Source: Pseudochelatococcus contaminans (GTDB taxonomy: Bacteria; Pseudomonadota; Alphaproteobacteria; Rhizobiales; Beijerinckiaceae). Taken from it: 64,000 nucleotides of DNA. The stretch is taken from assembly GCF_014195635.1 (NCBI RefSeq), contig NZ_JACICC010000001.1, positions 434,001 through 498,000 on the forward strand, in the 5' to 3' direction. The notes under the pieces are model-generated. The model saw only the letters and a list, made by a program, of their open reading frames with translations, was not told the DNA's origin and ran no database searches. Below are positions 55,042 through 64,000 of this stretch, piece after piece; the first letter of the stretch is position 1; each line of letters starts with the position of its first letter. The position numbers and the translations under genes were made by a program.

Positions 55042-55242
55042 TCAGATCCAGGACAGCAGTTCCTTCGTTTCCACGATCTCGAACTGTTCGTCGCCGACCT
55101 TCTCGACCTTGCGGCCGTCGGAAAGGGCATGGGACACCTGCTTCGTGCCGGTGTCATCGACGGTATGAGTCTCGACAACCGTATAGACGACCCCGGTGTC
55201 GCCACGGGCGCGCAGGGTCTTGGTGCGGGCGTTTTCGCTCAT
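55042..55242 (-). CDS. Small conserved hypothetical protein (66 aa)
   Basis: Unrecognised soluble protein, MSENARTKTLRARGDTG with a pattern of alternating hydrophobic residues (VVYTVVETHTVDD; RKVEKVGDEQFEIVET) that predicts a small beta sheet. AGGAG lies upstream of the ATG at 55242, giving a clearly translated short gene. Same strand and 80 bases from the next gene. Confidence 0.75.
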   Translation of the reverse strand: MSENARTKTLRARGDTGVVYTVVETHTVDDTGTKQVSHALSDGRKVEKVGDEQFEIVETKELLSWI

Positions 55243-55322
55243 GAACTTGGCTCCTGAAACTGGTTCCGACACTTTTGGCCGGGCAGGATGGGGCAGGCAC
55301 GATGCGGCATGTGCCGCCACCC

Positions 55323-55784
55323 TCACTTGAGAGTGATCGGGCCGATGGGTGCGACATTCGGCAATGTCAGCATGATATCGCCAGCATCGGCGGGCGGCGC
55401 GTCGAACTGCGCCTTCCAGTCGCCGACGCGCGGGTTCTTGTCGGGATTGTAGTTGAACTTCAGCTTCAGCTCAGCCGGTGCGGCAACCTTGCCATCGGTG
55501 CGATGAAGCGGAAAGCGCTGATCGCCCGCCGACAGGTAAATGACGTTGTCGATGGCGCCGTCATCAAGCTTTTCATAGATCGTCTCGCCCGAGTAACCGG
55601 GATAGTCGGTTTCGAAGCGCAGCTCGATCGATACGACGTCGCCTTGCCGGACAGCCTTGCGAACCGTGGCCCAGGCCTTGTCGCTCTGCGTGATCGGCTT
55701 CGCGTTATCCAGCGCGAATGCGGGCGTGCAGACCGTGGCAAGCGCCAGAGCGGCGGCGAGAATACGACTATGCTGGAACATCAC
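55323..55784 (-). CDS. Periplasmic protein of unknown function (153 aa)
   Basis: The signal peptide is cleaved after about residue 24 (PAFA/LDNA). The mature part reads as one beta-rich domain with polar loops (RQGDVVSIELRFETDYPGYSGETIYEKLDD; AELKLKFNYNPDKNP). No family is recognised. It sits downstream of the alkaline phosphatase gene on the same strand with a 62-base gap, so possibly part of the same transcript. Confidence 0.75.
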   Translation of the reverse strand: MMFQHSRILAAALALATVCTPAFALDNAKPITQSDKAWATVRKAVRQGDVVSIELRFETDYPGYSGETIYEKLDDGAIDNVIYLSAGDQRFPLHRTDGKVAAPAELKLKFNYNPDKNPRVGDWKAQFDAPPADAGDIMLTLPNVAPIGPITLK

Positions 55785-55846
55785 CAGCCTCCGTTGGTTG
55801 CGAAGGGCCGCACGGCAGCCCTTCGCGGATCATGGATGACAGCTGC

Positions 55847-57316
55847 TTAGTTCTTGGCGTTTTCGCTCTTGGCTTCTTCGTTCTTGGCGTCTTCCTGAAT
55901 GCCGAAGGCATCCAGCGCACCGCGGAAGATGTCGGTGTTGTCGATGAACACGCGGCTTTCCTCGGGGACGTTGTAGATCGCGAGGCCATCGTCCTTCTTG
56001 GCGATCTTCGTGAAGTAATCGGCGCCTGCGCCGTGGGCATAAACCGGCACCAGCTCGCGGGTGTGGTTGTCAGTGTTCCAACGCACCAGCGGCAGTGCGC
56101 CTGCACCCTGATTGATGATCGGGCTGTAGGCGACCGTGTTGGAATCCGGACCCTGCAGCAGACCGTTGCCGTGGTCGGTGGTGACGATCACCAGCGTTTC
56201 ATCCCACGAGCTGTTCTTCTCAACCCACTCCACCACGGTTTCGACGGCTTCGTTGAAATCGATCTGCTCTTCGATCAGGCGCGGCAAGTTGTTAGCGTGT
56301 GCGGCCCAGTCGACAGCGCCGCCCTCGACCATAAGGAAGAAGCCCTTGTCGTTCTTTTCAAGAACGTTCAGCGCGGCCTTCGTCATCGTCGGCAGGCTGG
56401 GGGTGTTGTCCAGCAGGTTGCCAGCCGTGACGCCCGGGCGGTTGAACTGCAGCGTCGCGATGTTCTGCGCCGTGCCGATCACCTTGGACTTGCCACCGAG
56501 GTCATGCTCGCCGGCAGCCAGCTTCTCGAAGTCTTCCTTGGTTTCGATATGGGCGTAGTCGGTCTGGCCGCCGGTCAGGCGCTCCCAGGTTTCCTTGCCG
56601 CCAACGAAACGGAAGTCCTTGTCCGTGGGGTTCTCGATACGCGTGCCGTCGCCCTTGAAATAGGGGTGGCCGGTGCCGAACACGACAGTCGCGAGGCCGC
56701 TGTCGACAACTTCCTTGCCGAGTGCGGCATAATCGTTGCGGCTGCGGTTGTGCCCAAGGAAGCCGGCGGGGGTTGCGTGCGTCCACTCGACCGAGGTGAT
56801 GACGCCCAGCGAACGGCCGGAATCGACCACGTATTCGCCGATGTGCTTCAGCTGGGTGTCGTCGTTGGACCAGTTGATGGCGTTGTTGTAGGTCTTGGTG
56901 CCGGATGCAAGCGCGGTTGCAGCGGCGGCGCTGTCCGTGAAGTCGGCGCGCGTGTAGTCATAACCGGCAAAGAAGCCGGGGTACGAGCCGAGGTTACCCT
57001 CGAATACCGTATCGACCTTCGCGTCGTCCCACAGCTTGGCAGGATCGAAGGTGACGGAGCCTTCGTTGGTTTTCGTGGGCTCGTTGGATGTATTCAGCGG
57101 ATAGGTCGACGAGAAAATCTGCACGTCGAAGTCGTCGTACGCTTCATGACCAAGCGCACCGTGACGGAAGAAGCTTCCGGCACGCCACGTTTCAATGCCA
57201 GCGCCATCGGTAATCAGCAGAATGACGTTCTTGGCCTTGGGTGCCTGCGCGAAAGCTGGCGATACCATGGCCGATGCAAAGCAAAGGCCAACAGCTATTT
57301 TCCTGAGAAGGGTCAT
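55847..57316 (-). CDS. phoA: Alkaline phosphatase (PhoA family), periplasmic
   Basis: 489 residues. The signal peptide is cleaved after AQA (about residue 25). Catalytic Ser motif TDSAAAATA matches E. coli Asp-Ser-Ala. Metal-ligand regions are VILLITDGAG, MVEGGAVDWAAHANN, VTTDHGNG and the late VYAHGAGA. It is a Zn/Mg enzyme releasing phosphate from esters in the periplasm. The C-terminus is a short Ala/Glu/Lys/Asn-rich tail (KNEEAKSENAKN). It is divergent from the COG0523 zinc GTPase gene, which may link its zinc supply to Zur control. Confidence 0.93.
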   Translation of the reverse strand: MTLLRKIAVGLCFASAMVSPAFAQAPKAKNVILLITDGAGIETWRAGSFFRHGALGHEAYDDFDVQIFSSTYPLNTSNEPTKTNEGSVTFDPAKLWDDAKVDTVFEGNLGSYPGFFAGYDYTRADFTDSAAAATALASGTKTYNNAINWSNDDTQLKHIGEYVVDSGRSLGVITSVEWTHATPAGFLGHNRSRNDYAALGKEVVDSGLATVVFGTGHPYFKGDGTRIENPTDKDFRFVGGKETWERLTGGQTDYAHIETKEDFEKLAAGEHDLGGKSKVIGTAQNIATLQFNRPGVTAGNLLDNTPSLPTMTKAALNVLEKNDKGFFLMVEGGAVDWAAHANNLPRLIEEQIDFNEAVETVVEWVEKNSSWDETLVIVTTDHGNGLLQGPDSNTVAYSPIINQGAGALPLVRWNTDNHTRELVPVYAHGAGADYFTKIAKKDDGLAIYNVPEESRVFIDNTDIFRGALDAFGIQEDAKNEEAKSENAKN

Positions 57317-57373
57317 GACAGGTCTCCGTTAGCGGAAATAAACGGGTTTATTGTCCCCTGCGGGGTGTATCAA

Positions 57374-57503
57374 AATAACATTGCATTTGAGAGACGGGGC
57401 AGGTGTGAAGGCCACTAATCGCGGTGTATTTCTCAGCCCTGAAGCCAGGCGTTGACAGGCCGGAGCACCCTTTGCTAGAAATTGAAACATTATAACATAG
57501 CAA
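57374..57503 (+). promoter_or_regulatory. Zur-like half-sites between phoA and the COG0523 gene
   Basis: Close to the COG0523 gene, GAAACATTATA (57484-57494) matches the Zur arm GAAATGTTATA at 9 of 11 positions, and TATAACATAGC (57491-57501) matches the reverse arm at 9 of 11, but the arms overlap instead of being separated. A lone half-site, GCAATGTTATT on the minus strand (57374-57384), lies toward phoA. This is suggestive only. Confidence 0.45.
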
Positions 57504-57517
57504 TTAAGGTTCGTATT

Positions 57518-58738
57518 ATGTCCCATGTGCCGTCCGACAGCCGTCTCCCCGTCACCGTGCTCTCGGGGTTCCTTGGCGCGGGCAAGACCACGCTTCTCAA
57601 TCACGTGCTGAACAACCGCGAGGGCAAAAAGGTCGCGGTCATCGTCAATGACATGAGCGAAGTCAATATCGACGCTGATCTGGTGCGTGACGGCGGAGCC
57701 AATCTCTCCCGCACGGATGAGAAGCTCGTCGAAATGACCAACGGCTGCATTTGCTGCACTCTTCGCGACGACCTTCTCGTCGAAGTGCGCCGCCTGAGCG
57801 AGGAGGGGCGTTTCGACTATCTCCTCATCGAGGGCACTGGCATCGCCGAGCCATTGCCGATTGCGGCGACGTTTTCCTTCCGGGATGAAAACGACGACAG
57901 CCTGTCAGACATCGCCCGCCTTGACACCATGGTCACGGTCGTCGATGCAGTTAATCTGCTGCGGGATTACACCTCCACCGACTTTCTGAGCGACAGGGGC
58001 GAAACGGCCGGCGAAGACGACAACCGCACGCTTGTCGATCTGCATGTCGAGCAGATCGAGTTCGCGGATGTGGTCGTCATCAACAAGAAGTCGGATGTGC
58101 CGCCAGAGCAATTGGATCTGGTGCGCAAGGTCGTCATGTCCCTGAACGGCGATGCACGGATTATAGAAGTCGATATCGGGCAGGTGAAGCTCAGCGACAT
58201 TCTCGATACTGGCCTTTTCAGCGAGGAAAAAGCGCAAGAGCATCCGCTTTGGGTGAAAGAGCTTTACGGATTCAAGGATCACGTACCCGAAACGGAAGAA
58301 TACGGCATCCAGAGCTTTATCTATAGAGCGCGGCGGCCTTTCCACCCCGAAAAGTTCAACGCCTTCATCAACACGACTTGGCCGGGCCTCATCCGCGCCA
58401 AAGGACATTTCTGGCTAGCAACACGCCCCGATTGGGTTGGCGACTTTTCACTGGCCGGCGCATTGGCGCGGGTGTCTCTGATGGGGCGCTGGTGGGCGGC
58501 CATCCCGCGCGCCCGCTGGCCCGCCGACGAAGAGTGGCAGGCCGTGATCAAACGGCACTGGAACGATATATGGGGCGACCGTCGGCAGGAAATGGTGTTC
58601 ATCGGCACGTCCATGGATGAAGCCGCCATCCGCGCCGAACTTGATCGCTGCCTGGTCGCCGACGAGGAAGGCCCCTTCAACGCCGAAGCCTTCAGCAACC
58701 TGCCCGACCCATTCCCCCGCTGGGCAACGCAGGGATAA
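57518..58738 (+). CDS. COG0523-family zinc-linked GTPase (ZigA/YciC-type CobW protein)
   Basis: 406 residues: GTPase P-loop [15 protein letters not shown], the metal-binding CxCC motif in [12 protein letters not shown], switch motif [16 protein letters not shown], and a C-terminal CobW_C domain. COG0523 proteins deliver zinc to client enzymes such as methionine aminopeptidase when zinc is short. The ATG at 57518 gives the family N-terminus; a TTG at 57482 was rejected. Zur-like sites immediately upstream support induction by zinc limitation. The gene is divergent from phoA, which encodes a zinc enzyme. Confidence 0.93.
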   Translation: MSHVPSDSRLPVTVLSGFLGAGKTTLLNHVLNNREGKKVAVIVNDMSEVNIDADLVRDGGANLSRTDEKLVEMTNGCICCTLRDDLLVEVRRLSEEGRFDYLLIEGTGIAEPLPIAATFSFRDENDDSLSDIARLDTMVTVVDAVNLLRDYTSTDFLSDRGETAGEDDNRTLVDLHVEQIEFADVVVINKKSDVPPEQLDLVRKVVMSLNGDARIIEVDIGQVKLSDILDTGLFSEEKAQEHPLWVKELYGFKDHVPETEEYGIQSFIYRARRPFHPEKFNAFINTTWPGLIRAKGHFWLATRPDWVGDFSLAGALARVSLMGRWWAAIPRARWPADEEWQAVIKRHWNDIWGDRRQEMVFIGTSMDEAAIRAELDRCLVADEEGPFNAEAFSNLPDPFPRWATQG

Positions 58739-58812
58739 ACACAGAGCTGCGGCGGTTGAACCGAAGCAGGTCAACTTGCATCCTGAGTGATATGGAGAAG
58801 CACAGCTCCATA

Positions 58813-59313
58813 TCACTCGCTTTCGCCGACGCCGAATGCCGGATGATGACGCACCTTCCCATGTGGCTCGGCATCGTCAAAGGGCAGAACCTGAACCACC
58901 TCTGGCGGAAGCCCGGCCAATTCAACCCCGGGAAGTGCCCGGTACCCAAATCGGCCATAATAGGCAGGATCGCCCGCCAGCACCGCCCCTCTGCTGACCG
59001 CCCGCAGGCGGCCAAGCGCCTCTGCCATCAAAGCGCTGCCGACTCCCTGACGATGTCTGGCCGGTAAAACGGCAAGCGGACCGATCAGGCTCCAGCCGCT
59101 CTGTGTCCCGATCGATGCAGGAGAGGCAGCCAGATAGCCGATGACCTCCCCCTCATCCTCGGCCACGAGCGACAGGCTGAGCGCATCTTGCTCCCGCAAT
59201 TTCTCGACAATATCCGCCTCTGTTCCAGTCGATTGTGGAAGCACCAAAAACGCTTCGGTGATGATGCGCCCAATCACCGGAATGTCTCGGGGAGTTTCGT
59301 TGCGGATCAACAT
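58813..59313 (-). CDS. GNAT-family N-acetyltransferase
   Basis: 166 residues. The acetyl-CoA signature is LAVLPARHRQGVGSALMAEAL (about 85-105), preceded by the beta strands IGYLAASPASIG and followed by LAGDPAYYGRFGYRA, as in YhbS/YjhQ-type N-acetyltransferases. The substrate is unknown. It is alone, convergent with the COG0523 gene. Confidence 0.9.
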   Translation of the reverse strand: MLIRNETPRDIPVIGRIITEAFLVLPQSTGTEADIVEKLREQDALSLSLVAEDEGEVIGYLAASPASIGTQSGWSLIGPLAVLPARHRQGVGSALMAEALGRLRAVSRGAVLAGDPAYYGRFGYRALPGVELAGLPPEVVQVLPFDDAEPHGKVRHHPAFGVGESE

Positions 59314-59625
59314 GTAAGATGTACCTCTCTGCTTGAAGAGTTGACCACGAGCAGCGCAACTCCTCTATCGGAAGCATAGCAAGTTCCGCCACCCAAGATT
59401 CGGCCAATGCAGAGTCAGGCACGAAGAATGCACATAGGCACGTAATAATAAGGAGATGTCTGATACATAGCCGGTTAAAAGCTCAGGCTATGACGAGGAG
59501 CGCGGCGTGATCGTCTCCGCAGTGTCAATTTCAGTCTTGCACTGGGGAAATAGGAAAGGGATCCGTTGCAGATTTGCAGCCGGTAATGAGGAGGAAAGAT
59601 TGAAGTTCTCAATTCTATACTGAAA
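59314..59625. other. Intergenic region between the GNAT gene and tRNA-Ser
   Basis: 312 bases, moderately AT-rich; nothing recognisable. It should hold the GNAT promoter and the transcript end of tRNA-Ser. Confidence 0.45.
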
Positions 59626-59715
<90 letters not shown>

Positions 59716-60040
59716 AGATCGCTGTCGTTATGGCAGATGCTCTTGATTAGAGTTTCTGCATCCAAAAACGGCCAGCGATATCAATGCGATGATTCTGCTC
59801 GAATCGAATGAGCGCTCAACACATTGTCAGTCGCGGAAGATTTCCTGCGACCAGCGGCTTCTAGCTTAGAATCAGCCGCTGTGGCAAGGGCTGTTTTGGA
59901 TCATTTCACACTCTCCTCAGAAAAAGTTTCTCGGCTGAGGATATTGGCGCCCTATGATGATCGATTGCCGATAAATACGTTCTCTGACAATCGACCGCTT
60001 CCGCCAACCACTTCCGCAAGGATCAAAGCTCGCGCATCTA
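59716..60040. other. Intergenic region between tRNA-Ser and the cell-wall hydrolase gene
   Basis: 325 bases. An 88-codon plus-strand frame (59824-60090) overlaps the end of the convergent hydrolase gene and has no recognisable product. No other signal is seen. Confidence 0.45.
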
Positions 60041-61153
60041 TCAACGCTCGATGGAGCGGTATGACAGCCTCGTCGGCGGTTCCGGGATAAAGCCTCCGGC
60101 TGTTGATTGAGCGGTCGCGAACGGCAGCGACAGATTGATGCTCTTGGCAGCCGGGGCGGTTGCTGCTTGTGCGGAGACTACAGACTGAGAGGTGGCCGGA
60201 GCATCCTGCGAGGCAAGGGCCAGCGCCCTCGGAACAGGCATGGGCACGGCCGGTGCTTGCGCTGCAACCGTGGTGGCAGGTGCCGCCGGCTGGTTTGTCT
60301 GCGTCGTCTCGGTCACCTGTTGCTCGGTCACAGGTTGTTCGGCGACACGCTGATCGGCAACTGGGGCAGCGGCTACCGTAACAGCTGCTTCAGGTGCGGT
60401 CGCGGTTGGCTGGCTGTCGATGGAGGCGATCAGCGTATCCTGGGTTACGCGGGGAGCGTTGCGACCGACCTTGGTATAAAAAATGTTGCCGCCTGCAACA
60501 TGCAGGTACCGCATGTTCGGATATTTATAGCGCCGCGTTGCGACGTGGAAGAACATGGAATCGCCAATGCCGGTATGGCGTTTGCCGGCGATGATCTCGT
60601 CGGCCACGGCTTCGGCGTGATGACGGTCCCGGGCGGAAAGGGGGCGCGATAGCACGCCGCGTGCGAACTGGTTTTTCTGGCCGACGACGCCGCAAATCGT
60701 GCTCGGATAGCTTGGCGAGTTGACCCGGTTCAGCACGACGGTACCAACGGCGAGAAGACCCTCACGGCTGGCGCGTTGGGATTCGAAATACATCGCCCGA
60801 ACAAGGCAATCGCGCTCGCTGTTGCTGGCGACGAAAGACCGGCGCCGGGGTTCCGAGGCGGTTCCGGTGAACTTCGCCGCGGCGTCGGCGACGATGCTTC
60901 GGCTAAGGCCGGATGCGTCCTGCGCAACGGCTTTGTCATTGCCGTGGCTCGATTTAGCAACTGAACGTGTCGCGGATTTGTGAGCGGTCTTCGTGTGTGA
61001 AGGCGATTTCGCCTTTGTATTGCCGGTGGCCTGCGTCGTATTGTCGGCAACAGCCAACGAACGCTCGGGAGAGTAACTGCACCCGCCAAGAACGAGTGCT
61101 GTCAATACTGTGGTAACGGCCAGCGAGGGACGGCAACGTCGGGCGAAAATCAT
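60041..61153 (-). CDS. Cell-wall hydrolase lipoprotein, SleB/CwlJ domain
   Basis: 370 residues. A lipobox LVLGGC (Cys about 25) marks a lipoprotein. A low-complexity Ser/Thr/Lys linker follows, then a Hydrolase_2 (SleB) domain at about 110-225: RDCLVRAMYFESQRASREGLLAVGTVVLNRV with the catalytic Glu, YPSTICGVVGQKNQFA, and HTGIGDSMFFHVATRRYKYPN. The C-terminal third is Ala/Thr/Gln-rich and disordered (AVTVAAAPVADQRVAEQPVTEQQVTETT). SleB domains are lytic transglycosylases or amidases acting on peptidoglycan; in non-spore formers they serve wall remodelling. Confidence 0.92.
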   Translation of the reverse strand: MIFARRCRPSLAVTTVLTALVLGGCSYSPERSLAVADNTTQATGNTKAKSPSHTKTAHKSATRSVAKSSHGNDKAVAQDASGLSRSIVADAAAKFTGTASEPRRRSFVASNSERDCLVRAMYFESQRASREGLLAVGTVVLNRVNSPSYPSTICGVVGQKNQFARGVLSRPLSARDRHHAEAVADEIIAGKRHTGIGDSMFFHVATRRYKYPNMRYLHVAGGNIFYTKVGRNAPRVTQDTLIASIDSQPTATAPEAAVTVAAAPVADQRVAEQPVTEQQVTETTQTNQPAAPATTVAAQAPAVPMPVPRALALASQDAPATSQSVVSAQAATAPAAKSINLSLPFATAQSTAGGFIPEPPTRLSYRSIER

Positions 61154-61322
61154 GCAGCAGCCTCTACGTATTCCGCCGCGACTTGAGCGACATAATATCT
61201 GTTAGCGAATGGGGAATGCACTGGCAACCCCCCGGCAACTGTTTTAACGGTTGCGGGAGAATAGGGATGGCTGGCAAAAGAAATGGTCGGGAACACGATT
61301 CCTGCTCTTTCCGGTAGGGTAA

Positions 61323-63689
61323 ATGACTTCGATTACACAGAAAATTGCTGCCGAACTTGGCGTCAAGAACCAGCAGGTGGATGCGGCGGTGGCGCTGCTC
61401 GACGAAGGGGCGACGGTTCCATTTGTCGCGCGTTATCGAAAGGAAGTGACGGGCGGCCTCGATGATGCCCAGTTGCGCACGCTGGAAGAGCGGCTTCGCT
61501 ACCTGCGCGAACTGGAAGAGCGGCGCGCCACGGTGCTCGCCAGCATCGAAGAGCAGGGCAAGCTCACGGACGATCTGAGGGCGCGTATTCTGGAGGCGGA
61601 TTCAAAGGCGCGCATCGAAGACATTTATCTGCCGTTCAAGCCCAAGCGCCGCACCAAGGCACAGATCGCGCGCGAGGCCGGGCTGGGGCCGCTGGCTGAA
61701 GCACTGTTTTCCGACCCCTCCATCGCGCCCGATGAGCGTGCGGCGGCCTTCGTGGACGAAGACAAGGGCGTGGCTTCCGTTCAGGCGGCGCTGGAAGGCG
61801 CGCGTGCTATTCTGGTGGAGCGGTTCTCGGAAGATGCTGACCTCATCGGCGGATTGCGCGAAGAGATGTGGAAGCAGGGCCATCTCGCGTCCACGGTGCG
61901 TGACGGCAAGCAGACCGAAGGCGCCAAGTTCGCGGATTATTTCGATTTCAGCGAGCCGTTCGCCAAGCTGCCGTCCCACCGCATTCTGGCGCTGTTTCGC
62001 GGCGAAAAGGAAGAGGTGCTCAACCTGTCTTTCGAGCCGGAGCCGATGACCGTTTCCGCGACGGCGACCAGCGGGCCGGGGCCTTATGAGCTGCGGATCG
62101 GGCATCGCTTCGGTATCGCCGATCGCGGCCGGCCAGGTGACGCGTGGCTGCGGGATTGCGTGCGCTGGGCCTGGCGGACGCGTATTCTGGTATCGTTGGG
62201 GCTGGATATGCGCGCCCGCCTGTGGCAGCAGGCCGAAGACGAGGGTGTGCGGGTTTTCGCCGGCAATTTGCGCGATCTGCTGCTTGCCGCGCCGGCCGGC
62301 ATACGCCCCACCATGGGGCTCGATCCCGGGTTCCGCACGGGCGTCAAGGTGGCGGTCGTTGATGGCACGGGCAAGGTGGTCGATACGGCGACCATCTATC
62401 CGCACGAACCGCAACGCCGCTGGGATGAGGCGCTGGCAACGCTGGCTGTGCTGGCTGCCCGGCATAAAGTGGAACTGATCGCCATCGGCAACGGCACCGC
62501 CTCACGCGAGACGGACAGGCTGGCGGCGGATCTCATTCGGCAGCACCCGCAGTCGGGCCTGACGAAGATCGTGGTGTCGGAGGCGGGCGCGTCGGTCTAT
62601 TCCGCTTCCGCCTATGCATCGCAGGAGTTGCCGGAACTGGATGTCACGCTGCGCGGGGCAGTTTCCATTGCCCGTCGCTTGCAGGATCCGCTGGCGGAGT
62701 TGGTGAAGATCGATCCCAAATCCATCGGCGTCGGCCAATATCAGCACGATCTTTCCGAGACGAAGCTGTCGCACTCGCTCGACGCTGTGGTTGAAGACTG
62801 CGTGAACGGCGTGGGCGTGGATGTGAACACGGCATCCGTGCCGCTACTGGCGCGGGTGTCCGGCGTCGGTGAGGGGCTGGCGCGTAACATCGTGGCGCAT
62901 CGGGATGAGAACGGCGCGTTCTCCAATCGTGCTGCGCTGAAAAAGGTCGCGCGCCTCGGCCCCAAGGCATTCGAGCTGTGTGCCGGGTTTTTGCGCATTC
63001 GCGGCGGGGATGATCCGCTCGATGCCTCCGGCGTGCATCCCGAAGCCTATCCCGTTGTGCGGCGTATTCTGGCCACGACGAAGAGCGATATCCGCACCCT
63101 GATCGGTGACACGGCGACGCTGCGCGGGCTCGATCCCGCCCATTTTACCGATGACAGGTTCGGCGTGCCGACGGTGACGGACATCCTGCGCGAGCTGGAA
63201 AAACCGGGGCGCGATCCGCGTCCCGCCTTCAAGACCGCGACCTTCAAGGAGGGTGTCGAGAAAATCGGCGATCTCCAGCCGGGCATGGTCATGGAAGGGG
63301 TGGTCACCAATGTCGCGGCCTTCGGGGCGTTCGTTGACATCGGCGTGCATCAGGACGGGCTGGTTCATATTTCGGCCATGGCCAACAGCTTCGTCAAAGA
63401 TCCGCGCGATGTCGCCAAGCCGGGCGATGTGGTGCGGGTGAAGGTGCTGGAGGTGGATGCCGCGCGCAAGCGTATCGCGCTTACCATGCGTCTTGACGAT
63501 GCGCCCGGCGCGACCCGTGACGCCAGTCAGCCGCGCGGCCAGCGGCGGGATGACCGGCGTGAGCAACCGCGCACCCAGCGCCCGGCAGGGGGCGGACGCG
63601 GTGAGCCGGCATCCGGCTCGGCGTTGGCCGAGGCATTGCGCCGGGCCGGTCTGTCGTCTGACAACAAAGGCCGGAACGGCAAAAACTAA
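61323..63689 (+). CDS. tex: RNA-binding transcription accessory protein Tex
   Basis: 788 residues, full length. In order: the N-terminal helical region ([50 protein letters not shown]), a YqgF-like domain with [20 protein letters not shown], helix-hairpin-helix elements ([20 protein letters not shown]), and a C-terminal S1 domain (about 655-725; [31 protein letters not shown]). A basic Arg/Gln/Gly-rich tail of about 60 residues ends it. Tex binds RNA and acts on transcription. Confidence 0.97.
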   Translation: MTSITQKIAAELGVKNQQVDAAVALLDEGATVPFVARYRKEVTGGLDDAQLRTLEERLRYLRELEERRATVLASIEEQGKLTDDLRARILEADSKARIEDIYLPFKPKRRTKAQIAREAGLGPLAEALFSDPSIAPDERAAAFVDEDKGVASVQAALEGARAILVERFSEDADLIGGLREEMWKQGHLASTVRDGKQTEGAKFADYFDFSEPFAKLPSHRILALFRGEKEEVLNLSFEPEPMTVSATATSGPGPYELRIGHRFGIADRGRPGDAWLRDCVRWAWRTRILVSLGLDMRARLWQQAEDEGVRVFAGNLRDLLLAAPAGIRPTMGLDPGFRTGVKVAVVDGTGKVVDTATIYPHEPQRRWDEALATLAVLAARHKVELIAIGNGTASRETDRLAADLIRQHPQSGLTKIVVSEAGASVYSASAYASQELPELDVTLRGAVSIARRLQDPLAELVKIDPKSIGVGQYQHDLSETKLSHSLDAVVEDCVNGVGVDVNTASVPLLARVSGVGEGLARNIVAHRDENGAFSNRAALKKVARLGPKAFELCAGFLRIRGGDDPLDASGVHPEAYPVVRRILATTKSDIRTLIGDTATLRGLDPAHFTDDRFGVPTVTDILRELEKPGRDPRPAFKTATFKEGVEKIGDLQPGMVMEGVVTNVAAFGAFVDIGVHQDGLVHISAMANSFVKDPRDVAKPGDVVRVKVLEVDAARKRIALTMRLDDAPGATRDASQPRGQRRDDRREQPRTQRPAGGGRGEPASGSALAEALRRAGLSSDNKGRNGKN

Positions 63690-63790
63690 AGCGTTTTCAA
63701 GCAAAGTGGATACCGCTTTGTGTGAAGAAAACGCGTCAAACCAAAAAGATAGAGCCTTTCGGCGTTTCAACGAAATGCCGGAAGGCTCTA
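63690..63790 (+). repeat. Intergenic palindromic repeat resembling a Hyphomicrobiales repeat family
   Basis: Two linked hairpins after tex: GCGTTTTC (63691-63698) with GAAAACGC (63727-63734) enclosing CAAAGTGG/CCGCTTTG arms, then an 18-bp stem AGAGCCTTTCGGCGTTTC with GAAATGCCGGAAGGCTCT (63751-63789). From memory this two-part element, including the GAAGAAAACGCGTCAAA segment, resembles a repeat common in Rhizobium, Bradyrhizobium and related genomes. The second hairpin may also act as the tex terminator. Confidence 0.7.
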
Positions 63791-63811
63791 AATCGGTCAA
63801 GCGAGGGCGCG

Positions 63812-64000
63812 ATGCTATCTTTCATCCATCGTCAGATCAGGCGCATCCTCACCTTGCTGCTGGTGGTGTTCATCATCGCGTTTCTCGTGCGCGGATGGGA
63901 TATGCGGCGTAGCCCGCCGCTTGAACTCTGGCACACGACCGAGCTGGCGGACATGTCGGCAGCCGATATCGACCGTGCGCGGTGGGACGAGTATCTGCAG
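63812..64000 (+). CDS. N-terminus of a membrane-anchored protein, possibly an alpha/beta hydrolase (cut by window)
   Basis: 63 codons visible. A short basic start (MLSFIHRQIRRIL) and one hydrophobic helix (LTLLLVVFIIAFLV, about 12-26) are followed by a charged segment with ELWHTTELADMSAADIDRARWDEYLQ. The layout recalls membrane-anchored alpha/beta hydrolases with a WH...E...F..YL lead-in, but this is a weak resemblance. GCGAGGG lies just upstream of the ATG. Confidence 0.6.
   Translation, partial: MLSFIHRQIRRILTLLLVVFIIAFLVRGWDMRRSPPLELWHTTELADMSAADIDRARWDEYLQ

Overview
The window is ordinary alphaproteobacterial chromosome, GC-rich with a few sharply AT-rich patches. The best order-level fit is Hyphomicrobiales. 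Evidence for this is an orphan flagellar-type regulator of the Brucella FtcR family (4391-5065), a second IF-1 gene with a basic tail beside a cold-shock gene, an AztD-type zinc chaperone, and an intergenic palindrome after tex (63690-63790) that resembles a repeat I know from Hyphomicrobiales genomes. The exact genus cannot be fixed from the sequence. I see no prophage, integrase, complete IS element or CRISPR array.

Layout. 1-6.8 kb: the 5' part of nrdA (class I ribonucleotide reductase, cut by the window edge) with a paired NrdR-box promoter and a long leader, a NAGPA-type phosphodiester glycosidase gene, the AT-rich FtcR island, tRNA-Thr, a cold-shock gene and infA. 7-13.5 kb: a glyoxylate/2-hydroxyacid reductase, a TRIC-like membrane protein, a glutathionyl-hydroquinone reductase, a divergent HxlR regulator/quinone reductase pair, a Tat-signal ring-cleavage dioxygenase-like protein and a CDF transporter. 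13.8-20 kb: central metabolism with NDH-2, malate synthase G, an acyl-CoA synthetase and the thioesterase YciA. 20-27.7 kb: a LysR regulator, a PagL-like outer-membrane protein, an NsrR-type nitrosative-stress cassette (stand-alone PAS protein, diflavin reductase, nsrR), the zinc chaperone AztD, an unrecognised protein divergent from an XRE regulator, and tRNA-Gly.

28-42 kb: MgtE, the dicarboxylate system DctA/DctB/DctD with a near-perfect sigma-54 promoter, an M20 amidohydrolase, a DUF3060-like protein, and an RpiR regulator / ThDP decarboxylase / AEC permease cluster. 42.6-49.8 kb: a choloylglycine-hydrolase family enzyme next to a YtcA-MdtN-MdtO-MdtP-type efflux operon and a beta-barrel protein whose upstream region carries 15-bp tandem repeats. 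49.9-59.3 kb: a Tat-signal amidohydrolase, a ClC channel/antiporter with an AspT-like antiporter, two small unrecognised proteins, PhoA-type alkaline phosphatase divergent from a COG0523 zinc GTPase, and a GNAT protein. 59.6-64 kb: tRNA-Ser, a SleB-type cell-wall hydrolase lipoprotein, tex, and the first 63 codons of a membrane-anchored protein.

Themes. Three stress regulons can be read from operator sequences: NrdR (nrdA), NsrR (PAS/diflavin reductase) and Zur (AztD and the COG0523 GTPase). The most interesting unit is 22275-25017. An NsrR-like box matching 18 of 23 consensus positions precedes a single-domain PAS protein and a NADPH-dependent diflavin reductase, and the cognate-looking Fe-S Rrf2 regulator follows. 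There is no flavohaemoglobin or other obvious NO-consuming partner. This looks like a self-contained nitric-oxide-inducible redox pair in which the PAS protein may be the catalytic or sensing partner of the reductase.
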